DNA of 15,290 nucleotides from Bacillota bacterium (GTDB lineage Bacteria > Bacillota > Clostridia > Oscillospirales > Ruminococcaceae): the NCBI GenBank assembly GCA_023413185.1, contig JAEZQD010000059.1, positions 1 to 15,290 on the forward strand, in the 5' to 3' direction. This document shows, one piece after another, positions 1-7,568 of the stretch. A model generated the notes under the pieces. It saw only the letters and a list, made by a program, of their open reading frames with translations. It was not told where the DNA came from and did not search any database. Both the position numbers and the translations under genes were made by a program. Numbering within the stretch: the stretch's first letter is position 1; each line of letters starts with the position of its first letter.

Positions 1-116
1 TTTGTCACCTGCTGCTGCTTGTCGCCGGTCAAAAGACCGGAGTTGTCCCATTTTTCCTGTTGCTTAAAGGGTGCGATCCGGTCAAGGTAGCCGTAAATTT
101 CGCCAACCGATGCCAT
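1..116 (-). CDS. Nif3-like dinuclear metal center protein, N-terminal part
   Basis: Only the first 38 codons are in the window; the gene runs off the left edge. The protein begins MASVGEIYGYLDRIAPF and reaches the KWDNSGLLTGD segment, which matches the WDN-(S/V)-GL signature near the N-terminus of the Nif3/YqfO family. Members of this family are oligomeric and bind two metal ions, and their cellular role is poorly settled. The start is an ATG preceded by a GGGGGGAG ribosome-binding site five to six bases upstream. It lies 37 bp downstream of trmK on the same strand. The trmK-Nif3 order is conserved in many Firmicutes (yqfN-yqfO in Bacillus), which supports both assignments. The C-terminal domain and most metal ligands cannot be checked here. 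Confidence 0.9.
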   Translation of the reverse strand, partial: MASVGEIYGYLDRIAPFKQQEKWDNSGLLTGDKQQQVT

Positions 117-153
117 TGTTGCTCCCCCCCTCTGGTTCGAATGTACTTGGTTA

Positions 154-858
154 TTAAAGCGTTACGCCTGTCGCGCGCTCAATCTGCTTCATAAACTCCC
201 GCACCTGCGCTGCAAGCGCCTCGCGGTCGGGCAGTGTGGATGCTAGCAAGCCTTCTGCTTTGTGCCGCTCTTTTTTTAAAAGCCGTCTGATATACTCGCG
301 GGACTGCTCGTCCGTACTGCCGCACAGCCCGCCGAGTGCTACCGCCAGCGCATCGGGTGATTGAATCCGCCTGCCTGTATAGTGCGCGCAAAGGACGGTG
401 TAGCAGTGCCTGCCCACGCATACACCGCGTTCTCCGACAATCTCGTACCCGTTTTGGTACAGGTATCGGCGCAGCTCCTCCGGCTTTGTCATGGGCTGTA
501 GAATTAAGCGAATTGCTTCGCGTGCAATCCAGCCGCAAGCGTCGAGAATCCTCGCAATCAGCTCGCCGCCCATACCGGCGATGACGATATCCTGCGCGCC
601 CAACGGCGGAATCGCCGATAACCCGTCGGACAGCATCAGGGTAACTTTATCCGAAAGTCCGTAATGCACCACCGTGTCGCGCGCACGGGCAAGGGGCAAC
701 GAACCGATGTCACACGCAAACGCACGGGGGCATATCCCCCTGCCTACTAGATTCGCCGCGAGGTAGCCGTGGTCGGTTCCGATATCCGCAAGTACGCTGC
801 CCGGGCGAACCCACTCTGCCACCGCGCTAAGCCGTTGATCCAAGACCGGATACTCCAT
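154..858 (-). CDS. trmK: tRNA (adenine(22)-N(1))-methyltransferase TrmK
   Basis: A 234-residue class I SAM-dependent methyltransferase of the TrmK/YqfN family, which methylates N1 of A22 in the D-loop of bacterial tRNAs. Visible motifs: the SAM-binding loop ADIGTDHGYL at about residues 24-33, an acidic residue ending strand 2 (ACDI, about 48-51), the AGMGGELI segment at about 94-101, and LQPMTKPEELRRYL, which resembles the family's LQPN...LR..L motif. The C-terminal third is helical and charged, as in TrmK. I chose the ATG at 858 because GGAGAGGAG lies five bases upstream. A TTG at 885 would add nine residues and overlap the transporter stop, but has only a weak ribosome-binding site. It sits 24 bp after the transporter and before the Nif3 gene, probably in one transcript. 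Confidence 0.92.
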   Translation of the reverse strand: MEYPVLDQRLSAVAEWVRPGSVLADIGTDHGYLAANLVGRGICPRAFACDIGSLPLARARDTVVHYGLSDKVTLMLSDGLSAIPPLGAQDIVIAGMGGELIARILDACGWIAREAIRLILQPMTKPEELRRYLYQNGYEIVGERGVCVGRHCYTVLCAHYTGRRIQSPDALAVALGGLCGSTDEQSREYIRRLLKKERHKAEGLLASTLPDREALAAQVREFMKQIERATGVTL

Positions 859-881
859 AGCATCTCCTCTCCCGCACACGG

Positions 882-2159
882 TCAATCCGCCGCAGCCTCA
901 GGCTTCCCCTCGTCCGCATTTAGCAGTTTGACCGCGCGGCTTGCAAGAAACACCGTGATATATTGCGTGGCTGTCAGCGCACACATCGCCACAAGGTAGC
1001 CAAATTGCGTCTGTGGAAACAAAAGAACGATGATAACGCCAAGACATCTGCCGATGCCCAGGCAAAAATCCTTAATACCCAAAAACTCATATTTTGCCTT
1101 TGCACCGTTTTCGGTTCTGCCAAACAACGAAAACAGTATAGACGAAATCGGGGTAAGAAGAATGATGTTAAAGTACGCATTGAGAACACTCATTAAAACA
1201 ATGGTGACGGCACTGAGTTTAAATAGCAGCATGCCGCTTGCAATAAACAGTACGGTGACGCCGACCATGGTCCACCCAATACGGTGCTTGGGGCGTAAAA
1301 ACCGTGCGATTGTCCAGTTAGCCAGGATGCTCAGCAATGCGGACAAAAAGGTGTTTAGCCCGATGAGTGCCTCGTTTTGTACAATACCGAATAGCAATAC
1401 GTTTAAAAAGAATGTAAACGTTCCCTCACGCAGACCCTTAACAAACTCGCACAGCATGCAGATCTTCCACAGCTTGTTGCCGCAAACGTCACGCAAGGCA
1501 AGCTTAAAATAGGTTTGCTTGGTTTTGGATGGGATGGCAGGCACCTTGGAGAGATTGAGCAGGATGGTGACGATGGCAACCGCAAGCGAGATGCCGAACA
1601 TCACATAATACCCCGCCATGCCCGTAAAGCTGCCGATTACAAGCCCGGATGCCGCGGGCATAATCAGCGAAACCATGCCGCCCGACATACCCATCAGCGA
1701 AAGACCGACGTCGCGGTTGTTTTCGTTTGAAAACTCGATGAGCATCACATTGTAGGCAATCCAGTACGCGGTGGCGGCAAATGCCGACAAAATGGCGATA
1801 ATCGGCATACCCACGGCTAGGGTACCCGTGAGCATCAGCGCAAAAAAAGTGATGTACATAATAATATACAACAAAATCCCGGTGCGGGATGAAACGCTGG
1901 GTGAGGTCTTACGCATAAAGATGGCGCCCAGCGGCATAGAAATTGCAAAGCAGAAAAAGAATATTACATTGTACCATAGGGTAATCGAGTTATTCCCCGT
2001 TACACGAATAAGCAGGGTGTTGATAAAGATGCCGTGAAGGTTTGTAAAGATTAAAAAACAGGTATGTACGCCCGCAAAGGTCATGAACTTTTTCGGAAGA
2101 ACCGAAGTGCCCAAAGCATCCGCAACGCGCGACTTAACAATTGAAAAACCACGGTTCAT
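882..2159 (-). CDS. MFS-type multi-pass membrane transporter, substrate unknown
   Basis: A 425-residue, strongly hydrophobic protein with about twelve predicted membrane segments in two halves. The layout resembles the major facilitator superfamily: a basic loop after the second helix (MRKTSPSVSSRTG, about residues 82-94), a central cytoplasmic stretch rich in lysine and threonine near residues 205-225 (SKTKQTYFK), and a second six-helix half starting near residue 240. Glycine-rich GMSGGMVSL (about 157-165) is consistent with helix packing in such carriers. I see no motif that fixes a substrate. The start ATG overlaps the end of a 55-codon open stretch as ATGA, and an AAAGG lies about 12 bases upstream, so the ribosome-binding site is modest. 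The gene ends just before trmK, suggesting co-transcription, although functions need not be linked. Confidence 0.8.
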   Translation of the reverse strand: MNRGFSIVKSRVADALGTSVLPKKFMTFAGVHTCFLIFTNLHGIFINTLLIRVTGNNSITLWYNVIFFFCFAISMPLGAIFMRKTSPSVSSRTGILLYIIMYITFFALMLTGTLAVGMPIIAILSAFAATAYWIAYNVMLIEFSNENNRDVGLSLMGMSGGMVSLIMPAASGLVIGSFTGMAGYYVMFGISLAVAIVTILLNLSKVPAIPSKTKQTYFKLALRDVCGNKLWKICMLCEFVKGLREGTFTFFLNVLLFGIVQNEALIGLNTFLSALLSILANWTIARFLRPKHRIGWTMVGVTVLFIASGMLLFKLSAVTIVLMSVLNAYFNIILLTPISSILFSLFGRTENGAKAKYEFLGIKDFCLGIGRCLGVIIVLLFPQTQFGYLVAMCALTATQYITVFLASRAVKLLNADEGKPEAAAD

Positions 2160-2242
2160 AGCAGTAAAATGCCTTTCATATACTTAACAACATTGGATGC
2201 AGACAGGTAATGCCTTAAACCGTGCCGAAAAATATGTGCAAA

Positions 2243-2279
2243 GCTAAGCCGCCCGATGGCAAACGCCCCGGACGGTAGC
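2243..2279 (-). other. Predicted stem-loop between DUF1858 gene and transporter gene
   Basis: On the minus strand, CCGTCCG pairs with CGGGCGG (one G-U). An inner GGC-GTTT-GCC hairpin sits inside, and GCTA/TAGC extends the outside with a two-base bulge. No T-run follows directly; the nearest (TTTTT) is about 12 nt further on. It is therefore a weak terminator candidate, or an RNA-processing or attenuating element in the 164-bp gap. No known riboswitch consensus was recognised. Confidence 0.4.
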
Positions 2280-2323
2280 CGTACAACATCATTTTTGTGC
2301 GCCGTGTAGGCACAATAGGGAGA

Positions 2324-2536
2324 TTAGTTGTTGCCTATAAACTCATTGATGTCGCCGATCAGACCGTCACAGTCAACGCCGTGAACCATGCACGCCTGTT
2401 CGATGCTTTCTCCCCGCGATGCGGGACAGCCGAGGCAATGCATACCCATGCCCAAAAAGAACTGGGCGGTTTCGGGGTGCACGTCAAGCACCTCACCGAT
2501 GAGAGAATCTCTTGTTACCATCATCGTTTTTTTCAT
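2324..2536 (-). CDS. DUF1858 domain protein (hybrid-cluster-associated redox disulfide)
   Basis: A 70-residue cytoplasmic protein that is almost entirely a DUF1858 domain: MVTRDSLIGEVLDVHPETAQFF, then GMHCLGCPASRGESIEQACMVHG. The CxxC pair is C34 and C37, with further cysteines at about C49 and C56. The domain is often seen alone or fused to hybrid-cluster or iron-sulfur proteins in anaerobes, and is proposed to act in redox or metal handling; its precise function is not established. The length is normal for a single-domain member. The first ATG (2536) has AAAGGA abutting it, which is too close. The ATG at codon 5 (2524) would sit 12 bases from that site. Either start leaves the domain intact. 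A good promoter lies just upstream (2577-2605). Confidence 0.9.
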   Translation of the reverse strand: MKKTMMVTRDSLIGEVLDVHPETAQFFLGMGMHCLGCPASRGESIEQACMVHGVDCDGLIGDINEFIGNN

Positions 2537-2576
2537 TCCTTTCCGTGATAAAGGGACAGCCTATTGAATTACTACT

Positions 2577-2605
2577 ATTATAATGTTCCGCCCGCAGCAA
2601 TGCAA
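2577..2605 (-). promoter_or_regulatory. Sigma-A-type promoter of the DUF1858 gene
   Basis: On the minus strand TTGCAT (-35, 2600-2605) and TATAAT (-10, 2577-2582) are separated by 17 bases. Expected transcription start is near 2570, giving a leader of about 35 nt before the DUF1858 gene. It may also drive the transporter, trmK and Nif3 genes. Confidence 0.7.
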
Positions 2606-2675
2606 TATACAAAGTTTGAATAATTGACTGTTCTTATCCGGGTTGTAAACTTTGTTTAAACTTTATCAGTTAAAA

Positions 2676-2704
2676 TTGATATTAAAATATTGGTAATATA
2701 TAAT
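2676..2704 (+). promoter_or_regulatory. Sigma-A-type promoter of the adaptor-permease operon
   Basis: TTGATA (2676-2681) and a perfect TATAAT (2699-2704) are separated by 17 bases. Expected start is near 2711, leaving about 80 nt of untranslated leader before the adaptor gene. It is divergent from the DUF1858 promoter. Confidence 0.8.
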
Positions 2705-2788
2705 GGTGGGTATCGGTGAGTCAGGCTACTCTGGCGCATCTGTGTTTTATCTATTTGGCATACGTTTTATGAATTGTAGTGGACGAAA

Positions 2789-4006
2789 GTGGGGGCCTTG
2801 CGAGTGGCTAGGGAAAAAGGAAAGAAACGACATGTTAAGCTGATTGTCTTTTTATCGGTAGTGGCATTGTTAGTTGGGAGCTTGGTAGTTTACAACCTGT
2901 TTTTTATGGACAAGACCGTGCATATCACCGCAATTACTGCGGCAAAAGGGGATGTGGAGCAGTATGTCTCGCTTAAGGGCACAGTCATGTCTTCCGAGCA
3001 GGAGGTGCTGTTTGCGCCCGCACAGGTCACGGTAAATGCGCTGCACGTGGAAAAGGGCGACATTGTACAGGCGCAAGACCTGCTTGCGGAGTTTGATGTG
3101 GCGGATTTGAAAAGCTCGTACAATCAGGCAGCCTTGCAGTATGCAAACGCGAAGCTTTCTTATGAAGACGCCCTGCGCAGCAACGAAGAGAACAACGAAA
3201 AGGCACTGTTTTATCAGCGTCGGCTAAGGGATACGCAAGACGAGATTGATTCTCTTAACGAAATCTCGGATGCCGCAGAGATCGCGGAATTAAAAGGTGA
3301 CATAGCCGAATTTAAGGCGGAGCGAAAGGCGGCGCTGAATTCGGTTATGAGCGACGAGAAGCTTGCTCAGCTAAAAAACAGCATGAATCTTGCGGGCATC
3401 TCGGTCAATTCCTCAAAAAAATACCTTGATGAGGGCAAAGCGGGTATTACGGCGGGGATATCCGGCGTTATTACCGAATTAAACCTCAGTGAAGGCGGTA
3501 TGACCGGCGGCACAGCCAGCGTGGTGATTCAGTCGCTGGAAAATCCCGAAATCAGCCTGTCGCTTGGTAAGTATGACCTTGGCCGGATTAAAACGGGGCA
3601 GAGCGTAATCATTACCATCGGCGCCGAAGAATATCCCGGTCACATCTCACACATCGACGCGGTTACCTCCGTTGAAGGCACGAACACGGTGGTAAAGGCA
3701 AAGGTTGCGTTTGATAAGGTGCCGCAGAATGTCGTGCTTGGCATAGAGTCCGACCTTTCCATACTCATTGCAAGCAGGAGCAATGTGGTTGTTCTTCCGT
3801 TTGAGGTTATACGCACCGACCGCGACGGCGACTACTGCTTTGTTGTGGAAAACGGCTTAAGCAAAAAGGTGTACATCGAGCTTGGCATAGGCTCCGACAC
3901 CCATTCCGAGGTGCTTTCCGGTTTAGAGGAGGGCGCTGTGGTGGTTTATACCGCTCCGACATTCCTGACCGAGGATATGCCTATAACGATTGACTCTCAG
4001 GATTAA
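2789..4006 (+). CDS. HlyD/MacA-like efflux adaptor subunit
   Basis: A 405-residue membrane-anchored adaptor of the HlyD/MacA type. Residues about 17-38 form one N-terminal membrane helix after a very basic stretch, so the rest lies outside the membrane. Residues about 65-103 (VMSSEQEVLFAPAQVTV...VEKGDIVQAQDLLAEFD) form the first half of a lipoyl-like domain. A charged coiled-coil hairpin follows at about 105-200, then the second lipoyl half (AGISGVITELNLSEGGMTGG, about 222-241), then beta-barrel and membrane-proximal domains to the end. The start is uncertain: GTG at 2789 has no clear ribosome-binding site, while GTG at 2804 follows GGGGG by eight bases. The permease gene starts 8 bp downstream, so the two products probably form one complex. 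Substrate is unknown. Confidence 0.9.
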   Translation: MGALRVAREKGKKRHVKLIVFLSVVALLVGSLVVYNLFFMDKTVHITAITAAKGDVEQYVSLKGTVMSSEQEVLFAPAQVTVNALHVEKGDIVQAQDLLAEFDVADLKSSYNQAALQYANAKLSYEDALRSNEENNEKALFYQRRLRDTQDEIDSLNEISDAAEIAELKGDIAEFKAERKAALNSVMSDEKLAQLKNSMNLAGISVNSSKKYLDEGKAGITAGISGVITELNLSEGGMTGGTASVVIQSLENPEISLSLGKYDLGRIKTGQSVIITIGAEEYPGHISHIDAVTSVEGTNTVVKAKVAFDKVPQNVVLGIESDLSILIASRSNVVVLPFEVIRTDRDGDYCFVVENGLSKKVYIELGIGSDTHSEVLSGLEEGAVVVYTAPTFLTEDMPITIDSQD

Positions 4007-4014
4007 AGGGGTGT

Positions 4015-5208
4015 TTGGGTTTGATTTATGAAAATATTCGGATGGCACTCAAAAGCATCCTGTCCAACAAGGTGCGTTCGTTTCTGACTATGCTTGGTAT
4101 TATCATCGGCATTGCTTCGGTCATTATGATTATCTCGATCGGTACCGGAGCGCAGAACAAGCTCATGGGCGAGATCTCGCGCATCGGCAAGGCTGCCGCC
4201 ACTGTCTCTGTAGACGCAAAAAAGGCTGAAGACAGCGATTACCTTACGCTTGAAGACCTGGACGCCATGCAGCAGACCATCCCGTATATGGTTGCCGCCA
4301 CACCGGCTCTTCAGGTCATGGGCTCGGTGGAAGGACGCAGCGAGGACATCGACGCAGTATTTGGGTGTGGCACCGAACAACTGCCCGAGCTGTCGGGGGT
4401 GACGTATGCAAGCGGCAGAAACTACACCCAAAACGAGTACAAGGAATCGCGCTACGTCTGCTTAATCGATGAGGGTACGGCGCTAAAGCTGTTTGGCAGC
4501 ACCGATGTGACGGGGCTTTCGGTGGACGTTACCATCTATCGGCGCACCGCAACACTGAAGATTGTGGGCGTGACCGAGAGCAACATGTTCCAGGGGGGCA
4601 TGTCGGTGATATATCTTCCCTATACGACATTCACGGCGATTACGGGGGAGACCCCTTCCATCGCGAGCATCTATTTGCTGGCGGAAAGCGACGAGCAGGT
4701 AGACGGCATGTGCGCATCCGCGCTGAAGATTCTTGAGCGCCGCCACAACAACAGCGGACAGGAAATCTACACGGCGGAGAGCATGAACCAATACGTGGAT
4801 ACCTTAAACACCGTCATTACCCTGTTCCAAACCTTTGTTGCGGCGGTGGCAGCCATCTCGCTCTTAGTCGGCGGGATTGGTGTAATGAACATCATGCTGG
4901 TTGCCGTAACCGAACGCACCCGTGAGATTGGCATACGCAAGTCGCTGGGCGCGAGAACCGGCTCTATCCTGTCACAATTCTTAACCGAAAGCGGCATCCT
5001 CACCCTGCTGGGCGGCATCATCGGCATTATTCTTGGCGCGGGCGGTGCGCTGGCTGTCGGTATCCCGCTTGACGTGCAGCCGATATTGTCGCCCCAGACC
5101 ATCCTGTTCTCGGTGCTTTTCTCCTGCTCGGTGGGCATCTTTTTTGGGATGTACCCCGCGAGAAAGGCGGCAAAGCTAAGACCGATTGACGCGCTGCGTC
5201 ACGAATAA
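4015..5208 (+). CDS. MacB/FtsX-family ABC transporter permease
   Basis: A 397-residue permease of the MacB type. It has one membrane helix near residues 20-42 (FLTMLGIIIGIASVIMIISIG), a large extracellular MacB periplasmic-core-like domain from about 45 to 255, then three helices in the FtsX domain (about 268-297, 318-345, 358-380). Typical family sequences are present: ENIRMALKSILSNKVRSFLTM at the N-terminus, GGIGVMNIMLVAVTERTREIGIRKSLGAR near 285-313, and the PIDALRHE-type end. The TTG at 4015 sits four bases after AAGGGG; a TTG at 4021 would give ten-base spacing and the more usual N-terminus. It follows the HlyD-like adaptor by 8 bp. The nucleotide-binding subunit normally encoded with such pairs is missing here, and a terminator follows immediately. 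Confidence 0.93.
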   Translation: MGLIYENIRMALKSILSNKVRSFLTMLGIIIGIASVIMIISIGTGAQNKLMGEISRIGKAAATVSVDAKKAEDSDYLTLEDLDAMQQTIPYMVAATPALQVMGSVEGRSEDIDAVFGCGTEQLPELSGVTYASGRNYTQNEYKESRYVCLIDEGTALKLFGSTDVTGLSVDVTIYRRTATLKIVGVTESNMFQGGMSVIYLPYTTFTAITGETPSIASIYLLAESDEQVDGMCASALKILERRHNNSGQEIYTAESMNQYVDTLNTVITLFQTFVAAVAAISLLVGGIGVMNIMLVAVTERTREIGIRKSLGARTGSILSQFLTESGILTLLGGIIGIILGAGGALAVGIPLDVQPILSPQTILFSVLFSCSVGIFFGMYPARKAAKLRPIDALRHE

Positions 5209-5218
5209 CCGCAATCGC

Positions 5219-5254
5219 AACAGCCGCGAGGGACTTCCTCACGGCTGTTTTTTT
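5219..5254 (+). terminator. Intrinsic terminator after the permease gene
   Basis: AACAGCCG (5219-5226) pairs with CGGCTGTT (5242-5249), and GAGG with CCTC inside it, around a five-base loop. A run of seven T follows (5248-5254). It lies 10 bp after the permease stop, so the operon ends here. The reverse strand lacks a T-run after the hairpin, so it is a poor terminator for the convergent esterase gene. Confidence 0.88.
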
Positions 5255-5267
5255 CGGTCGCCTCGTA

Positions 5268-6554
5268 TCAATATGTACCTGCCAAAGTAAAGGGCTTACC
5301 CTCTTTTAAGTAGGCATCAAAGAACTTTAGCATAATGCCGTTGAGCGTTTCCAGGCAGTAGTGTCTGTCTATCGTTGCCTTACGACCCGAATCAAGTATC
5401 CCTGCAAGGAAGGGTGACACAAGCGAAAGGTCGGTAAGGCTCATATGCTGCGCGCCCTGAAACACTACTTCAAACGACGCGGGTGCCGTAGCCGACACCA
5501 GACGGTTCTGAAAATACTCTGCATCATCGGTCAATATCCCGTTGTCGTACAGATACTGCGAATAAATGTTGAGAAGCGGAGCGGGATAGGGCTCGGCGTT
5601 TACGGTATACACACCGTTTTCCACCCCTGTCAGCTCGCACAGCATGGGCGCGTCGATGTTGATAACCGCACCGATGTCCTGCCTTACCCTTGGCACCCCC
5701 ATTGCCGCTGCGCCGCCCAACGAGTGACCGAATACGCCGATCTTTGTATCGTCCACAAGCTCATACACGTCGCCCTTACCGTCGAGTATTGAATCGATAA
5801 CAAAGTTTAGGTCGGATACACGGATGTCCATCCACTTTTGAAACAGCCTGAGGTTTGCTTGTTTGTCGTCGCCGAGATCGGCATACTCCCGCATATAGCC
5901 GCTGTCGACCATCGTAACCTTATTGTTGCTGTCTACCGTGAAATACGAATGGTACGGGTGGTCAATGGAGCAGACCACGTAGCCGTTTGCGGCAAGCTGC
6001 TCAAACGCGGACAGGTTGCTGTTTTTGATGCCGCAAAAACCGTGAGAGAAAACCACGAGCGGAAACTTACCCTGCACCCCTTCGGGGTACCACAAAGCCA
6101 CATTGACCGACCTGTTTTCCCCCGTATCCGAGTATGCTTCGGGGCGAGTTTCGTCCACATAGGTAAACTGGGCGGTTGCAACCGCATAGTCCCCAGTGAT
6201 AACCGGACTGCTGTACTGCGGGAATACGATGGCGGGAAGAGCGGCTACCGCAAACAAGAGCGTACCCCCCACCGCCTTAAAAACCGCTCTGCCTTTATGC
6301 AGGGGTTTTTCCGCCCTTTTTGTCAGCACCTCGACTAGACTGATTGCCGACAGTACCGATAGGACGGCAAACAGCAGACCCCACCGAAGACCCCATTCAA
6401 AAACCTGCAAGAGAAGCAGAAGCGACAACACGCCCAGTGCCCCAAAGCGCAAAGAGTGCTTGATGGTCTGCCGCCTTGACCCACCGAGCAGACAGTACAC
6501 CGTATAACCCGCCTGTAACATAACCGCAATGACCAAAACAATAGTGCCAGACAT
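5268..6554 (-). CDS. Membrane-anchored alpha/beta hydrolase, PAF-acetylhydrolase-like
   Basis: A 428-residue protein with about three to four hydrophobic segments in residues 3-113, followed by an alpha/beta-hydrolase domain, probably facing outward. The catalytic set can be read: nucleophile S278 in GHSLGG (276-281), likely acid D301 in INIDAP, and H370 in GAQHMS. The oxyanion-hole region is VVFSHGFCGIKNSN (167-180). The WYP...G.FPLVVFSHG layout resembles the plasma PAF-acetylhydrolase and chlorophyllase-like esterase group. Lipid or ester hydrolysis is therefore likely, but no substrate can be named. GGAGGG lies nine bases before the ATG. It has its own promoter (6587-6616) directly downstream of the LytTR and DUF3021 genes, suggesting it could be a target of that regulator. 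Confidence 0.87.
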   Translation of the reverse strand: MSGTIVLVIAVMLQAGYTVYCLLGGSRRQTIKHSLRFGALGVLSLLLLLQVFEWGLRWGLLFAVLSVLSAISLVEVLTKRAEKPLHKGRAVFKAVGGTLLFAVAALPAIVFPQYSSPVITGDYAVATAQFTYVDETRPEAYSDTGENRSVNVALWYPEGVQGKFPLVVFSHGFCGIKNSNLSAFEQLAANGYVVCSIDHPYHSYFTVDSNNKVTMVDSGYMREYADLGDDKQANLRLFQKWMDIRVSDLNFVIDSILDGKGDVYELVDDTKIGVFGHSLGGAAAMGVPRVRQDIGAVINIDAPMLCELTGVENGVYTVNAEPYPAPLLNIYSQYLYDNGILTDDAEYFQNRLVSATAPASFEVVFQGAQHMSLTDLSLVSPFLAGILDSGRKATIDRHYCLETLNGIMLKFFDAYLKEGKPFTLAGTY

Positions 6555-6586
6555 AAATAAAAACCCTCCGTTTCGTTTCTGATGTC

Positions 6587-6616
6587 AGTATAGGCTTTGC
6601 GCCGTGACCTCGTCAA
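6587..6616 (-). promoter_or_regulatory. Promoter of the esterase gene
   Basis: On the minus strand TTGACG (-35, 6611-6616) and TATACT (-10, 6587-6592) are separated by 18 bases. The start would be near 6580, about 25 nt before the gene. The -35 directly abuts a possible LytTR direct repeat (6617-6647). Confidence 0.7.
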
Positions 6617-6647
6617 CGAAACTGAGGGTAAGTTGCGTTAAAACGCA
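6617..6647 (-). promoter_or_regulatory. Candidate LytTR-type direct repeat upstream of the esterase promoter
   Basis: On the minus strand TGCGTTTTA (6639-6647) and TCAGTTTCG (6617-6625) are nine-base elements with a shared GTTT core, separated by 13 bases. That gives a 22-bp period, as reported for LytTR-family binding sites. The second element touches the -35. Match to the published consensus is partial: the second element differs at one position, the first at three. A perfect 6-bp inverted repeat, TGCGTT-AA-AACGCA (6634-6647), overlaps the first element and is an alternative operator. Confidence 0.35.
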
Positions 6648-6657
6648 GTAAGCTGCA

Positions 6658-7086
6658 TTACTTCCTACTTTGCAGTGCCTTTAGCCCTTGGTTCATCTGC
6701 TTTGCATCCCTATTGCCCAACACCCAACCGATTGCGTTGACCGAGAGATAAACGAGAAGCACCATCAGCATAAACAACAACGTGCCCGCCAAATCGGAAA
6801 AGTTCCCGTTAAGCCACCCAAACACCGTAAGTGTTGCCACCAACACGCAAAGATGAAGGATTTTTCGTATTAACGTCTTTCGAAGACCCAGCTCCCTTTT
6901 GGAATAGAGAATAAAGGACGGCAACGTACCGATAAAGCCCGCTATCAGCGGCGAGTAAAACGCATAAAACCCAAACTCTTCGCCCGGCATCAGCATCGGA
7001 CCAAAAAGCGCCGTAGCTACATTGACGCAGGTGGTGATGATAAAGAACTCTATTATGCACTGCTTTAAAAAAACACGAAAGCTCAT
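6658..7086 (-). CDS. DUF3021 four-helix membrane protein
   Basis: A 142-residue integral membrane protein with four predicted helices (about residues 8-28, 40-62, 75-92 and 100-124) and short charged loops. Length and layout match DUF3021, a family almost always encoded next to a LytTR-domain regulator in Firmicutes. In streptococcal LytTR regulatory systems such as HdrRM and BrsRM, the membrane partner holds the LytTR activator in check. By analogy this protein may be the antagonist or sensor for its neighbour; that is inference. Its ATG overlaps the LytTR stop codon as ATGA, implying translational coupling and matched amounts of the two proteins. There is no T-run terminator between its end and the esterase promoter. 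Confidence 0.85.
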   Translation of the reverse strand: MSFRVFLKQCIIEFFIITTCVNVATALFGPMLMPGEEFGFYAFYSPLIAGFIGTLPSFILYSKRELGLRKTLIRKILHLCVLVATLTVFGWLNGNFSDLAGTLLFMLMVLLVYLSVNAIGWVLGNRDAKQMNQGLKALQSRK

Positions 7087-7529
7087 ACACTGCCCCCCGT
7101 TAAAAAAGACTTTAGCTCCGGAACATACTGGCGGGATATAATGACCTCTTCGCCGTTAAACAGCTTTGCCGCAAACCGCCCGTTAAAGATGGGATACACG
7201 CTGCTGATCTTCATAAGATTCACAACCATCGACTTTGCGCACCGAAAAAAGTCACCGGCGCCATACGCCGACTCAAACTCATACAGCTTGCATTTGAGTT
7301 CAAACGTTTGATTGTGCGTGTACGCAAACACGCGGTTGTCCACCGCCTCCACATAGAAGATATCCTGCAAAAAGATGCGTGTAATCCGCTCGTCCTTGTA
7401 GCCCGCCACCGAACCATCGGTTGATTTCACATAATGCTCGATGCTCTGCACCCTGCCGTTGACCTGATGGCACTGAATAACCACCTGCTCGGGTTTGTTT
7501 GCGTCTATTCTTTGTATTGTTACGTTCAT
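7083..7529 (-). CDS. LytTR-domain transcriptional regulator
   Basis: A 148-residue protein with a C-terminal LytTR DNA-binding domain at about residues 45-145: RITRIFLQDIFYVEAVDNRVFAYT, then FFRCAKSMVVNLMKISSV, then FAAKLFNGEEVIISRQYVPELK. These match the beta-strand-rich LytTR fold, including the F.R...S..VN motif and the ISR.Y..ELK end. There is no receiver domain, so it is not a classic response regulator; the short N-terminal part has no recognised fold. The stand-alone LytTR plus membrane partner arrangement resembles LytTR regulatory systems. GAGGTGA lies about five bases before the ATG. The GNAT gene ends 39 bp upstream and no promoter is visible in that gap, so it may be transcribed with that gene. 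A possible target site lies at 6617-6647. Confidence 0.92.
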   Translation of the reverse strand: MNVTIQRIDANKPEQVVIQCHQVNGRVQSIEHYVKSTDGSVAGYKDERITRIFLQDIFYVEAVDNRVFAYTHNQTFELKCKLYEFESAYGAGDFFRCAKSMVVNLMKISSVYPIFNGRFAAKLFNGEEVIISRQYVPELKSFLTGGSV

Positions 7530-7568
7530 ATTGTCACCTCGAGTTGCTGTTGTGGTTCATACGTTTAA

